A DNA stretch of 64,000 nt from Bacillota bacterium (GTDB lineage: Bacteria > Bacillota > Clostridia > Lachnospirales > Bianqueaceae). Of this stretch, positions 16,520 to 25,132 are shown piece by piece. The notes below the pieces were generated by a model. That model saw only the letters and a program-made list of their open reading frames with translations, was not told the origin of the DNA and made no database searches. Location: the NCBI GenBank assembly GCA_017442735.1, contig JAFRZE010000072.1, forward strand, positions 121,838-185,837. The letters are read 5' to 3'. Every line of letters begins with the position of its first letter. The first letter of the stretch is position 1. The position numbers were made by a program, and so were the translations under genes.

Positions 16520-17893
16520 ATGAAACATATACATTTTATCGGTATCGGCGGGATCAGCATGAGTGGCATCGCCTGTGCCATGAAGGCTCTGGGATATGAG
16601 GTCACCGGCTCCGACCGTCAGATCGGTGATACGTATCCGCTGCTGATGCAGGCAGGCATTCCTGTACGAATTCCCCAGCAGGCGGAAAACATCACCCCTG
16701 ACATCGATACCATCGTTTATACCGCAGCCATTCACGAGGACAACCCGGAACTTATCGCTGCCAGAAAAAGCGGCGCGGAAGTTTTATCCCGCGCGGAGAT
16801 GCTCGGACGGCTGTTTGATCATTATGATACACCCATCGCGGTCGCCGGTTCCCACGGGAAGACCAGCACCAGCAGTATCCTGGCTCATATCTATATGGCA
16901 GCCGGACGGGATCCATCCTTTAATATTGGAGGCATCCTTCATAATACCGGTACGAATTTCCGGATCGGCCAGGGCGATCCCATGATCATCGAAGCATGTG
17001 AGTATACCGACAGTTTCCTTCACTTCCATGCCAAATACAATATCATCACCAATATCGAACCGGAACATCTGGACTATTTCAAGACCTTTGAGAACGAGCA
17101 GCATTCCTTCCAGAAATTTGTGGATGGAATGAAAGAAGGCGGCGCGCTGGTCACGTCCCCTTCGCTTGCTCCTCTGTTTTCTACCCTTGTCAAAGACAAG
17201 GATATCCGGATCGTCACCGCTTCTCTGGATGAACCGGCGGACTTTACCGTATCGGATCTGGTCCACCACAAGACCGGCCTTGGCTATTCGTTCCATCTGA
17301 TCGAACGTGGAAAAGATCTTGGTCAGCTGGATCTGTATCTGCCCGGCATGCATATGGTTTACGACGCGCTTCTCGCGGCGGCGCTGTCCGTTTCGGAAGG
17401 CATTTCGTTCGATGCTGTTCGAGAGGGGATCGCTTCCTATCAAAGTACGAAGAAACGTTTCGAATATCTGGGCGATTACCACGGCGCAAAAGTGATCGAC
17501 GACTACGCTCACCATCCCACAGAGATCAAAGCCCAGCTGAAAGCCGCTCACGAAGTACCCTTCCGGGAACTGTATGTGGTTTTCCAGCCTCACACCTACA
17601 GTCGAACGATCAGTTTCTTTAATGATTTCGTTGACGCGCTTTCCCTGGCGGATCACGTGATTTTATGCGATATTTACGCGGCTCGCGAGGTCGATACCGG
17701 AGAAGTCTCCTCTGCGATGCTGGCGGAAGCACTTCGTCAGAAAGGTGTGGATGCTGTTCATATTCCGGTGTTCGAAGAGATCGAAAAATTTTTAGAAAAA
17801 AAGATTTCAACAGGCGACATGTTGATTACTATGGGAGCGGGAAATGCTGTAAAAATCGCCGCTGACCTCCTGTCTTCCTTGGGAGAAGAATAA
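16520..17893 (+). CDS. murC: UDP-N-acetylmuramate--L-alanine ligase
   Basis: MurC adds L-alanine to UDP-MurNAc, the first peptide step of peptidoglycan synthesis, in the cytoplasm. The 457 residues show the N-terminal IHFIGIGGISMSGIA nucleotide fold, the ATP loop GSHGKTS at 110-116, NIEPEHLDYF in the centre, and DDYAHHPTEI and QPHTYSRT in the C-terminal domain. All are Mur ligase family signatures. AAGG lies five bases before the ATG. It is transcribed alone, diverging from pth, and ends just before a DnaA-box-rich spacer. Confidence 0.97.
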   Translation: MKHIHFIGIGGISMSGIACAMKALGYEVTGSDRQIGDTYPLLMQAGIPVRIPQQAENITPDIDTIVYTAAIHEDNPELIAARKSGAEVLSRAEMLGRLFDHYDTPIAVAGSHGKTSTSSILAHIYMAAGRDPSFNIGGILHNTGTNFRIGQGDPMIIEACEYTDSFLHFHAKYNIITNIEPEHLDYFKTFENEQHSFQKFVDGMKEGGALVTSPSLAPLFSTLVKDKDIRIVTASLDEPADFTVSDLVHHKTGLGYSFHLIERGKDLGQLDLYLPGMHMVYDALLAAALSVSEGISFDAVREGIASYQSTKKRFEYLGDYHGAKVIDDYAHHPTEIKAQLKAAHEVPFRELYVVFQPHTYSRTISFFNDFVDALSLADHVILCDIYAAREVDTGEVSSAMLAEALRQKGVDAVHIPVFEEIEKFLEKKISTGDMLITMGAGNAVKIAADLLSSLGEE

Positions 17894-18045
17894 TTATCCA
17901 CATTATCCACAATCGTTCGCTTTCAAACACTTGTTCACATGTTGGGGATAGATTTTCCGGTTTTGTGGAAAACCATGAACATAAACAGTTGTTTTTAAGC
18001 GTCTTCTGTGTTCGTTTCGCGGGTTATCCACAAAAAAGTGGATAA
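17894..18045 (+). promoter_or_regulatory. Cluster of DnaA-box-like 9-mers between murC and dnaD
   Basis: Two perfect TTATCCACA boxes stand in direct tandem at 17894-17902 and 17903-17911, the first beginning one base after the murC stop. A third perfect box is at 18024-18032. Its inverted partner AGTGGATAA (18037-18045) differs by one base. Weaker boxes are TTGTTCACA (17931-17939) and, on the minus strand, TTTTCCACA (17964-17972). TTATCCACA is the established bacterial DnaA recognition 9-mer. The cluster ends about 45 bases before the promoter of the dnaD-dnaI operon. Binding itself is inferred. Confidence 0.75.
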
Positions 18046-18060
18046 CCTTTTGTTCTTCTT
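18022..18060 (+). terminator. Possible murC terminator built from two facing DnaA boxes
   Basis: A perfect 10-bp stem (GGTTATCCAC / GTGGATAACC) with an A6 loop is followed by TTTTGTTCTTCTT. It fits a Rho-independent terminator for murC. The same bases are an inverted pair of DnaA-box-like 9-mers, so the element may serve both purposes. Confidence 0.6.
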
Positions 18061-18087
18061 CCGTTTTCTTTGGGAATTGCGGCCCTC

Positions 18088-18116
18088 TTCACAAACAAGT
18101 TTGAATGTGCTATATT
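18088..18116 (+). promoter_or_regulatory. Promoter of dnaD-dnaI operon
   Basis: TTCACA at 18088-18093, a 17-base spacer ending in TGC, and TATATT at 18111-18116 give a five-of-six -35 box with an extended -10. The start of transcription is near 18123, about 60 bases before the chosen dnaD ATG. An in-frame upstream TTG at 18070 lies before this promoter, which argues against the longer reading frame. Confidence 0.75.
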
Positions 18117-18183
18117 TGAATCGTCGAAGGAAGAACCTTCGGCTTATAGAGAGATAAATAGAGATAAAACAAGGAAAAACGCC

Positions 18184-19248
18184 ATGCCTGCCTTATTTTT
18201 TAACCAGGATCAGTATGATTTTCAAATACCTGTGTCTGATCAGTTCATTCTTCATGATATGCCGGAAGCCAACGGCAATTATGTGAAAGTATATCTGTAC
18301 GTTTTTCGGTCTTTCTACCGTAATATACCTGATTTCTCCACTGCCAAGGCAGCGGAAATGCTTCATATGTTAGAATCTGACGTCCTCCAGGCTCTTACCT
18401 ACTGGCAAAAGCAGGGTGTTCTTACACTGCGCCAGGATGGGGAGCAGCTATGGATTTCTTTTGGTGCGCAAAAACCGATGCCGCCCAAAGGGACTCATAT
18501 TTCGGAGGATCGTGTACAGACGCCGCCCGAGGCCAAGGTCATCCGGGTCGAGCGTAAGCCTGTCTACTCCCCCGAGGAAATCGAGATCTATTCCAGAAAT
18601 CCCACGACCAAACGGCTTTTCAGAAGCGCAGAAAACCTTCTCGGTCAACCGCTCGGACCGTCGGACATGATGATCCTCTTCGGTTTTCTGGACTATTACC
18701 GTCTGGACGTGGATGTGATCCTTTTCCTGATCCAGACCTGTATCGAGTCCGGTAATCGCTCGTTCCGGTATATGGAAAAAGTCGCGGAAGACTGGTCCGA
18801 TCATCAGATCGACTCAGTCGAAGCCGCTGAAAAGTACATGCTTCGTTTCAAACTGTATCTTCCTGTATTCAAGGCGCTTGGGATGAACTATCATACGCCG
18901 AACGATACCGAGCAGGAATACTTCGACCGCTGGATCTACCAGTATGGCTTTTCTCTGGATATTATTCTGGAAGCTGCCCGCCGTACTTTCCAGAAAACCG
19001 GAAAAGCGAGTTTTAAATATATGGAAGGGATCCTGAACCCCTGGTATCAGCAAAGCGTTAAGACGCTGTCTGATATTGCCGCGCTTGACTCCGCTTTTCG
19101 TGAGACGAAAGTTTCCTCCGGTATGAATCAGGGCGTATCCTCCCAGAATCGCAAAGGTTCCTATTTTACTCCTTCCACTACTCCTTACTATGACTATGCG
19201 ACCTATGAAAAGCTGGCAAAACCGGCTCCTGAAGAAAGCGAAGATTGA
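18184..19248 (+). CDS. dnaD: DnaD-domain replication initiation protein
   Basis: DnaD-type proteins help DnaA open the origin and help load the replicative helicase in Firmicutes. This 354-residue protein has an N-terminal winged-helix-like region (about 1-100, with the helix AKAAEMLHMLESDVLQALTY) and two tandem DnaB_2/DnaD C-terminal domains at about 160-240 and 255-325. Each ends in the DNA-binding YxxxIxxxW-type pattern, YMEKVAEDW and YMEGILNPW. The start at 18184 has AAGGA upstream and lies after the promoter; 38 further in-frame codons upstream are rejected. It runs into the helicase loader with two bases between stop and ATG. Confidence 0.88.
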   Translation: MPALFFNQDQYDFQIPVSDQFILHDMPEANGNYVKVYLYVFRSFYRNIPDFSTAKAAEMLHMLESDVLQALTYWQKQGVLTLRQDGEQLWISFGAQKPMPPKGTHISEDRVQTPPEAKVIRVERKPVYSPEEIEIYSRNPTTKRLFRSAENLLGQPLGPSDMMILFGFLDYYRLDVDVILFLIQTCIESGNRSFRYMEKVAEDWSDHQIDSVEAAEKYMLRFKLYLPVFKALGMNYHTPNDTEQEYFDRWIYQYGFSLDIILEAARRTFQKTGKASFKYMEGILNPWYQQSVKTLSDIAALDSAFRETKVSSGMNQGVSSQNRKGSYFTPSTTPYYDYATYEKLAKPAPEESED

Positions 19249-19250
19249 TT

Positions 19251-20243
19251 ATGTCTATTCCGATTCAACCGAAAATCTGGCATGAATACGACGAAAAGAG
19301 GCGGCAGGCTGAGTCTGACGCCGCTTTTCGCCGTATGGAGGTATATCAGAAGATCCCGCGTATCCGCGAGATCGATCAGGCACTGGAACAGACTGGTATC
19401 AGCGCCGTACGGGCTTACCTGCAATCTCCCGAAAAAAGCAAGGAAGAACTGCTTCTTGAACTCAAAAAGAACAATCAGAAACTCAGAAACGAAAAAAAGG
19501 AGCTTCTGCTGGAAGCTCAGATCCCTGAAAACTACGCGGATCCCGTTTACCAGTGTCCTTACTGCAAGGATACCGGTTTTGTGGATGGAAAAAGGTGTCG
19601 CTGCCTTGTACAGCGGCTGATCGATGATGCCTACGAAGCTTCCGGCATTCGGGAAGAACTGATGAGAAACAACTTTCAGACCTTTAATATAGGCCTCTTC
19701 TCCCGCAATGTCCTGGAAGGGCAAAAAGTCTCTCCACGCAAGAATATGGCCAACGTTTCCAAAATGGCCTATGCCTTTGCGGAACAGTTCCCGAATAACG
19801 AACCGCACAGTATGATCTTCTACGGTGGTCCGGGTACCGGAAAAACGTTTCTCTGTGATTGCATAGCCAAGATGATCCTCGATCGCGGATTCACGGTTCT
19901 TTATCTCACCGCCAATCAGCTTTGCTCCGCGATGGAAGAATATCGTTTTCACCGTAATGCCGAGATGCAGGATAAGGCGCAGCTGATCCACGATCAGATC
20001 AGCGAGGTCGATCTTTTGATCATTGATGATCTCGGCTCCGAGTATCTCAACCAGGTGACCGCCGCGGATCTGTTTGAGTGCTTCAATCAGCGGATCCTGA
20101 AAAACAAAGCCACTCTCGTCTCCACCAATCTGGAGCCGGAGCGGCTTCGCAGTCTCTATATGGACCGTTTATACTCTCGTTTTAAAGGTTACTACCAGTT
20201 CGTTCCTTTCTTCGGACCCGACCTTCGCACAATTAACAGATAG
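19251..20243 (+). CDS. dnaI: DnaI/DnaC-type helicase loader ATPase
   Basis: An AAA+ ATPase that loads the DnaB-type replicative helicase. The 330 residues hold an N-terminal coiled, charged region (about 10-95), a small Cys cluster CPYCKDTGFVDGKRCRC (Cys102, 105, 116, 118) that likely binds zinc as in B. subtilis DnaI, Walker A GGPGTGKT (192-199) and Walker B LLIIDDLGSE near 262. An arginine-rich tail (LYMDRLYSRFKGYYQF) follows. The pairing with dnaD two bases upstream supports the role. The 3' end overlaps the convergent membrane-protein gene by 11 bases. Confidence 0.9.
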   Translation: MSIPIQPKIWHEYDEKRRQAESDAAFRRMEVYQKIPRIREIDQALEQTGISAVRAYLQSPEKSKEELLLELKKNNQKLRNEKKELLLEAQIPENYADPVYQCPYCKDTGFVDGKRCRCLVQRLIDDAYEASGIREELMRNNFQTFNIGLFSRNVLEGQKVSPRKNMANVSKMAYAFAEQFPNNEPHSMIFYGGPGTGKTFLCDCIAKMILDRGFTVLYLTANQLCSAMEEYRFHRNAEMQDKAQLIHDQISEVDLLIIDDLGSEYLNQVTAADLFECFNQRILKNKATLVSTNLEPERLRSLYMDRLYSRFKGYYQFVPFFGPDLRTINR

Positions 20244-20751
20244 TATTTCTGGGCTGATAACGCTTGATCGCCTTCAGGAGTTCTTCATTCGGCTCAAAGA
20301 TCAGTTTGCAGGTCTGATTCCCTATCTCTCCCAGAAGCACATAGCAGTCGTCCGGATGCAGTCCGGAATCCGCGCTGATGACCTTCTGATACCGGCCCTC
20401 GATGAGGGCCTTATTTTTTTCGTCACCTACCGGGGCGATCAGTCTGGCCTTCTTGACGTCAAATGTGGCCACATGCTTGCGGCCGGACCGGTTGAAAACA
20501 ACATCCACATCCAGGTTGCCATCCGTAAAGATATATTCATATTCACGGTACACACGCCGCCACAGGATCCAGACCGTGAGCGCCATAGCTACCATCAGTA
20601 CCGGACCGATCAGATACCCGACAGAGATAGAAAGGACATACGGGAAAACGGCAATGACCACAGCGCTTGCTACGATCAGGATCCGTTTGATCAGGACTTC
20701 CTTGTCCGTTCCACGACGGACCATCTGTTCCAGGAATAATTCTTCCTGCAT
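20233..20751 (-). CDS. Small two-helix membrane protein of unknown function
   Basis: A 172-residue protein with two transmembrane segments close together (about residues 23-42 and 44-63), followed by a soluble domain that probably folds as beta strands: YEYIFTDGNLDVDVVFNR, then KVISADSGLHPDDCYVLL. The layout resembles the small membrane proteins I know as DUF6106 in Clostridia, but I am not certain of the family. No catalytic motif is visible. It is the last gene of the ctp-nth group (three bases after nth) and overlaps the end of dnaI convergently. Confidence 0.7.
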   Translation of the reverse strand: MQEELFLEQMVRRGTDKEVLIKRILIVASAVVIAVFPYVLSISVGYLIGPVLMVAMALTVWILWRRVYREYEYIFTDGNLDVDVVFNRSGRKHVATFDVKKARLIAPVGDEKNKALIEGRYQKVISADSGLHPDDCYVLLGEIGNQTCKLIFEPNEELLKAIKRYQPRNTIC

Positions 20752-20754
20752 TTT

Positions 20755-21384
20755 CTATTCCCTCCCGGAGTAAGATTGACAGAGTTCTTTGACAGGACAG
20801 GCTTCACACATGGGTTTTCTGGCGTTGCAGCAATATCTCCCATGAAAGATCAGCAGATGATGCGCTCTTGACCAGTATGCCTCATCGATGTTTTCCATGA
20901 GCTGTTTTTCCGTTTCGACCACATCTTTGGCCTTAGCGAGGCCCAGCCGGTTCGCTACCCGGAAAACATGGGTGTCGACCGCGATCGCCGGTATATCGAA
21001 AGCGTTGGACATAACGACATTGGCAGTTTTTCTTCCGACGCCGGGAAGCCTGGTCAGTTCTTCCATCGTCCGCGGCACCTCACCGCCAAAGTCTTCCTTG
21101 ATCATCCGCCACATCAGATACAGATGATCGGCTTTCGAATTAAAGAAACCGATGGACCGGATATAGCCAATGATATCCTCCCGGCTCATCCCCAGCATGG
21201 AATCCAGGTCCGGATGATCTTTGAACATTTTCTCCGTCACTTTATTGACCTGTCTGTCCGTTGTCTGCGCCGAGAGCACTGTGGCTGTCAGAAGCTGAAG
21301 CGGTGTAAAGAAATTCAGTTCACAATGGGCATCCGGGTATTCTTTTTCCAGAAGCTCCAGGATCTTTTTCGTTTTCTCTGTCAC
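20755..21384 (-). CDS. nth: Endonuclease III
   Basis: A DNA glycosylase/AP lyase that removes oxidised pyrimidines in base excision repair. The 209 residues have the helix-hairpin-helix LTRLPGVGRKTANVV with catalytic Lys119, catalytic Asp137 in AVDTHVFRVANRLGL, and four cysteines at 186, 193, 196 and 202. Their spacing C-x6-C-x2-C-x5-C is exactly that of the [4Fe-4S] loop. It overlaps the protease stop by four bases (ATGA). Confidence 0.96.
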   Translation of the reverse strand: MTEKTKKILELLEKEYPDAHCELNFFTPLQLLTATVLSAQTTDRQVNKVTEKMFKDHPDLDSMLGMSREDIIGYIRSIGFFNSKADHLYLMWRMIKEDFGGEVPRTMEELTRLPGVGRKTANVVMSNAFDIPAIAVDTHVFRVANRLGLAKAKDVVETEKQLMENIDEAYWSRAHHLLIFHGRYCCNARKPMCEACPVKELCQSYSGRE

Positions 21385-22844
21385 GGGGTTCCCTCCTGTC
21401 CCGCACTATACGGATGACCCAGAAGTTCCATCGCTTTTTGCAGCTGCGTATCTCTGGAGATATCCGGTACCTGTTCCAGTCCTCTTAATGTATTGAGTGT
21501 TTCATTTTCCGGCAGTTCCACGACATAGTCCGGTTCAATCCCTTCTCCGTGGATACACCGGTCATCCGGCAGATAATAACGGTCCGTGGTCACTTTCAAA
21601 GCAGACATATCATAGAATGGAACTGTCGTCTGAACGATCCCTTTGCCGAAAGTCTTCGTGCCTACCAGTACACCGGCTCCTCTCGCCTGGATCGCGCCGG
21701 AAAGCAGTTCGGAAGCGCTGGCGGAATTACCGTTGACGAGCACGACCAGCGGATAATCGAAATCGCCGATATCATCCGTCGAATAGTAGCTCTCTCTGTT
21801 GCCGTCTTTATCTTCCATGTACATGACCAGACCTTCCGGCAGCAGTTCATCCGCGATCGCGGTCACAACGTCTACCCGTCCGCCGGGATTATCACGAAGA
21901 TCCAGGATCAGCGCGGTCATACCCTGGGCTTTCAGATTCTCCAGAGCCTCTTTGAACTGACTTGTCGTCGTACCTTCGAATCCCGATAAAGCGATATATC
22001 CGACATTTCCCTCCAGCATACCGCTGCGGCAGGTGATCGTCGCAAGACGTTTTCTTTCGATCGTAACAGTATGGCTTTGGTCGTCACGAAGAAAAGTCAC
22101 ATCGACTTTTGTCCCCTCGTCTCCCCGGATATGGGATACGATCTCATCCAGGGTCAGGCCCGTAAAGTCCGCGCCGTCCGCGCCAATAATGATATCGCCT
22201 ACCTGAATACCGGCCGTATACGCGCCACCACTGGGATTCACATCTTCGACATGCGCGCCTCTTCCTTCTTCGTCCAGGCTGACAGTCACACCGATACCTA
22301 CATAGCTTCCTGTCGAGCTTTCGATAAAGGAAGCATATTCTTCCTGATTATAATATGCGGCGTATTTGTCGCCCAGCGCGTTAACGATCCCATGATAGGC
22401 GCCGTCCAGCAGGACATCGGTCTCTACATAATCATAGTATCTGTCATCGATCCCGCGGACCAGCAGGTCGACTTTATTGAGCAGCAGGTACGCTTCTTCT
22501 TCTGTTAGACCGCCGTCTTTCCTAGCGATCTGTTCCAGCTCGTCTCCTCTTTTTACCAGACTGTTGGCCAGAAGGACGATCGCCATGATAAACAGTCCGA
22601 TCGCAAGACCCAGGAAGAACATCCCGATACCGCGCTTTTTGGGCTGTTTGGTCACTGGAGGCGGATAATATCCCGGTTGATAAGAATATTGAGACGCAAA
22701 AGACTGTTGTACCGGCTGAGACTGATAAGGCATCTGCCCCTGCGGCTGGGACTGATATGGCATTTGCCCCTGAGGCCCGGACTGATACGGCGTCTGCCCC
22801 TGGGGCTGCAACTGATTGTTTTGAGGATTTGGAATCTGACTCAT
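21381..22844 (-). CDS. C-terminal processing peptidase, S41 family, PDZ-containing
   Basis: A membrane-anchored protease acting outside the cell. The start ATG at 22844 follows GGAGAG by six bases and gives 487 residues. A Gln/Pro/Tyr-rich cytoplasmic tail with three near-identical 10-residue repeats (about 13-44) leads to one transmembrane helix (about 72-94). A PDZ domain (about 180-260) and the S41 domain follow, with Ser376 in NSASASELL and Lys401 in GTKTFGKG 25 residues later, the Ser/Lys spacing of CtpA/Prc. Target proteins are unknown. It heads the ctp-nth group. Confidence 0.9.
   Translation of the reverse strand: MSQIPNPQNNQLQPQGQTPYQSGPQGQMPYQSQPQGQMPYQSQPVQQSFASQYSYQPGYYPPPVTKQPKKRGIGMFFLGLAIGLFIMAIVLLANSLVKRGDELEQIARKDGGLTEEEAYLLLNKVDLLVRGIDDRYYDYVETDVLLDGAYHGIVNALGDKYAAYYNQEEYASFIESSTGSYVGIGVTVSLDEEGRGAHVEDVNPSGGAYTAGIQVGDIIIGADGADFTGLTLDEIVSHIRGDEGTKVDVTFLRDDQSHTVTIERKRLATITCRSGMLEGNVGYIALSGFEGTTTSQFKEALENLKAQGMTALILDLRDNPGGRVDVVTAIADELLPEGLVMYMEDKDGNRESYYSTDDIGDFDYPLVVLVNGNSASASELLSGAIQARGAGVLVGTKTFGKGIVQTTVPFYDMSALKVTTDRYYLPDDRCIHGEGIEPDYVVELPENETLNTLRGLEQVPDISRDTQLQKAMELLGHPYSAGQEGTP
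22721..22810. repeat. Three tandem 30-bp coding repeats in the protease tail
   Basis: Units at 22721-22750, 22751-22780 and 22781-22810 each begin ACTGATA and include CTGCCCCTG or a one-base variant. They encode copies of a Gln-Pro-Gln-Gly-Gln-x-Pro-Tyr-Gln-Ser unit in the cytoplasmic N-terminus of the S41 protease. Length variation by slippage would stay in frame. Confidence 0.85.
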
Positions 22845-22890
22845 TCTAATCTCTCCGTTCATGATCATTTTTCTCCAACATAACAGAGAT

Positions 22891-22919
22891 ATTTTATCAT
22901 ATTACCACATCCGCGTAAA
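22891..22919 (-). promoter_or_regulatory. Promoter of ctp-nth group
   Basis: Minus-strand TTTACG at 22914-22919, a 17-base spacer ending in TGA, and TAAAAT at 22891-22896. The extended -10 compensates for the weak -35. It lies between the ugpC terminator and the protease start. Confidence 0.65.
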
Positions 22920-22984
22920 CTTTTTGTTAATATTTTATTCTTTTCGATCCTTCACATATCCGTCTCGAACCGATCGGATGATAT

Positions 22985-23016
22985 AAAAAACCCCTCGCAT
23001 ATCAACGCGAGGGGTT
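22985..23016 (-). terminator. Rho-independent terminator after the UgpC/MsmX-type ATPase
   Basis: A 10-bp stem AACCCCTCGC / GCGAGGGGTT with an 8-base loop and the minus-strand tail TTTTTTATAT, about 20 bases after the stop codon at 23037. Confidence 0.92.
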
Positions 23017-23036
23017 CTTCACATAAATGCTTTGTT

Positions 23037-24149
23037 TTAGTTTGTAATGGTAAGTTCGGTCTCTTTGTCGAATACATGGATACGATTCGCATCCAGCGCC
23101 AGTTTGACCTTGTCGCCATTCTTGACCTGAAGTCTGGGGCTGACTTTGGCAACCAGATCCACTTCATCGATATTGATGTACAGATGCATCTCCGCACCAA
23201 GAAGTTCCGTCGCGTTGACTTCTGCCACGATGGTATCATCCGGCCACTGCTGCAGCGCCAGATCTGTCTCGTGGATATCTTCCGGACGAATACCCATAAC
23301 GACTGTCTGGCCGATATATCCGCCATCGACGACCTTACGGGCTTTCTCGTTCGTCAGAAGAACTTTCTGACCATGGAAAGTGAGGTAAATATTGTTGCCT
23401 TCTTTCTGAGGAACAGCATCAACAAAGTTCATCTGAGGAGAACCAATGAATCCGGCAACGAACAGGTTCTGCGGCTCGTTGTACAGTTTAACCGGAGAGT
23501 CGACCTGCTGCATAAGACCATCTTTCATAACGACGATACGGGTACCAAGGGTCATAGCCTCGACCTGGTCATGGGTAACGTAGATAATGGTCGCGTTCAG
23601 TCTTTCATGCAGACGGGAGATCTCAATACGCATCTGGACACGAAGTTTAGCATCCAGGTTGGACAGAGGTTCGTCCATCAGGAAGACCTTCGGATTACGG
23701 ACGATGGCACGTCCCATAGCAACACGCTGTCTCTGACCTCCGGAAAGAGCCTTCGGTTTACGATCCAGCAGATGCTCGATCTCAAGGATACGGGCAGCTT
23801 CATGAACACGCTGTTCGATCTCGGCTTTGGGGGTCTTGCGAAGTTTCAGACCGAAAGCCATGTTATCGAAAACGGTCATATGAGGATAAAGCGCATAGTT
23901 CTGGAAAACCATGGCGATATCACGATCTTTGGGAGCGACATCATTCATCAGTTTGTCGCCGATATAAAGCTCGCCGTCACTGATCTCTTCCAGACCTGCG
24001 ATCATACGAAGGGTCGTAGACTTACCGCATCCGGACGGGCCTACGAAGATGATGAATTCCTGATCTTCGATATCCAGGTTGAAATTGTTAACAGCGGTAA
24101 TGCCGTTGCCGTAGGTTTTCTTGATGTTTCTCAGTGATAAACTTGCCAT
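23037..24149 (-). CDS. msmX: Carbohydrate ABC importer ATPase, UgpC/MsmX/MalK type
   Basis: Cytoplasmic ATPase that energises CUT1 sugar importers. The start at 24149 follows AAGGAGG by five bases, giving 370 residues, the usual family length. Walker A is GPSGCGKST near 37-45, the signature LSGGQRQRVAMGRAI near 134-148, and Walker B VFLMDEPLSNLDAKL near 153-167, with H-loop THDQ. A C-terminal OB-type regulatory domain (about 240-370) is typical of MalK-like proteins. MsmX-type ATPases are often shared by several importers. Here one sits 4 kb from two LplB/LplC-type permeases that have no ATPase of their own. It has its own terminator. Confidence 0.92.
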   Translation of the reverse strand: MASLSLRNIKKTYGNGITAVNNFNLDIEDQEFIIFVGPSGCGKSTTLRMIAGLEEISDGELYIGDKLMNDVAPKDRDIAMVFQNYALYPHMTVFDNMAFGLKLRKTPKAEIEQRVHEAARILEIEHLLDRKPKALSGGQRQRVAMGRAIVRNPKVFLMDEPLSNLDAKLRVQMRIEISRLHERLNATIIYVTHDQVEAMTLGTRIVVMKDGLMQQVDSPVKLYNEPQNLFVAGFIGSPQMNFVDAVPQKEGNNIYLTFHGQKVLLTNEKARKVVDGGYIGQTVVMGIRPEDIHETDLALQQWPDDTIVAEVNATELLGAEMHLYINIDEVDLVAKVSPRLQVKNGDKVKLALDANRIHVFDKETELTITN

Positions 24150-24291
24150 TTTAGCCTCCTTGCATAGCAATTAGATTAATTCTACGTAATAATATACACG
24201 TTTTTTCAGTATAAGAAAATGGAGCGATTCAACAAATTTTTTATACATCATTTGTTACTTTTGTCCGATTTCCTTTTTGTCATGACCCTTG

Positions 24292-25116
24292 TTACCGGAC
24301 TCGGTCGATATTGAAGCCGATATGTGCCATTTTATAGCGCATCGCCCGGACTTTCTGGTCCTCGTTCTTGATAAATCCTCCTCCGTTCTTCAACGGAATA
24401 TTGGGATCACCGGGAGCACCGTCCAGGATCATTTTATCTGCGATCAGCACATGGTTTAACAGGTCCTTGGGCAGCGGAGCGCCATGATGCCCGGGACAGA
24501 TCCAGTCGAATTCATCCGCACGGGCTTTGAGTTTACGCATGTTCTGATAATGAGTGAGGATCGTCTGTCTGGGATCCGCGGGACCAAAACTGCCTATATT
24601 GCACCAGCCGCTTTCCAGTTCATCTCCGGAGAAAAGGATCCGGTTGGTTTTGTCCAGGATCGCGATGCTGGAAAGATCATGGGCGCCGATCTCAATGATC
24701 TCCAGCACCCGACTTCCCAGATCAATGATATCGCCGTCTTTGACCGGTGTGATCTCATAGTCCAGAGGATACTCATAGACTTCTCCTCCCAACGCGTCAT
24801 TGAACGGCGTCTTGGCCCCTTTCTCGGCCAGCGGATTCATAAAGACCTTCGGGAAATAGCCGTTTCCGCCGGTATGGTCGAAATGAGAATGGGTATTGAT
24901 TACGCCCAGGACAGGAAGATCCGTCAAAGAACAAACATAAGCATAGTAGTCCAGCGGTGTCATTCCGGAATCAATACAAAGCGCGCACTCATCTCCCTCC
25001 AGAATATAGTTATCACTTCCAAAAGGCGTATGCTGGGTTTTGGACGATACCATAAACGTATGAGGGAAGATCTTGGTCATGTGGTAGTACTCTTCATACA
25101 GATTAAGATCGATCAT
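24292..25116 (-). CDS. MBL-fold metallo-hydrolase
   Basis: A 274-residue cytoplasmic metallo-beta-lactamase-fold hydrolase. The zinc motif THSHFDH is at 75-81 (HxHxDH), further ligands are likely in GAHDLSS and FSGDEL, and the C-terminal CPGHHGAPLP supplies the last His. The substrate is unknown. Members range from glyoxalases to lactonases and phosphodiesterases. It is the last gene of the esterase/importer operon, 16 bases after the carboxylesterase, with AAAGGA before the ATG. Confidence 0.85.
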   Translation of the reverse strand: MIDLNLYEEYYHMTKIFPHTFMVSSKTQHTPFGSDNYILEGDECALCIDSGMTPLDYYAYVCSLTDLPVLGVINTHSHFDHTGGNGYFPKVFMNPLAEKGAKTPFNDALGGEVYEYPLDYEITPVKDGDIIDLGSRVLEIIEIGAHDLSSIAILDKTNRILFSGDELESGWCNIGSFGPADPRQTILTHYQNMRKLKARADEFDWICPGHHGAPLPKDLLNHVLIADKMILDGAPGDPNIPLKNGGGFIKNEDQKVRAMRYKMAHIGFNIDRVR

Positions 25117-25132
25117 ATGGATTCCTTTCTCC

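Noticed and set aside
17894..18060. Chromosomal origin oriC at the DnaA-box cluster
   Set aside because: There is no dnaA, dnaN, rpmH or gidA gene and no clear AT-rich unwinding element, so a regulatory or titration site is preferred. It is not excluded without replication data.
18070..18183. 38-codon N-terminal extension of DnaD
   Set aside because: It begins at a TTG upstream of a good promoter and has no ribosome site. The ATG at 18184 has AAGGA.
22721..22810. CRISPR-like repeats
   Set aside because: The 30-bp units are direct, without unique spacers, and encode part of the protease tail.
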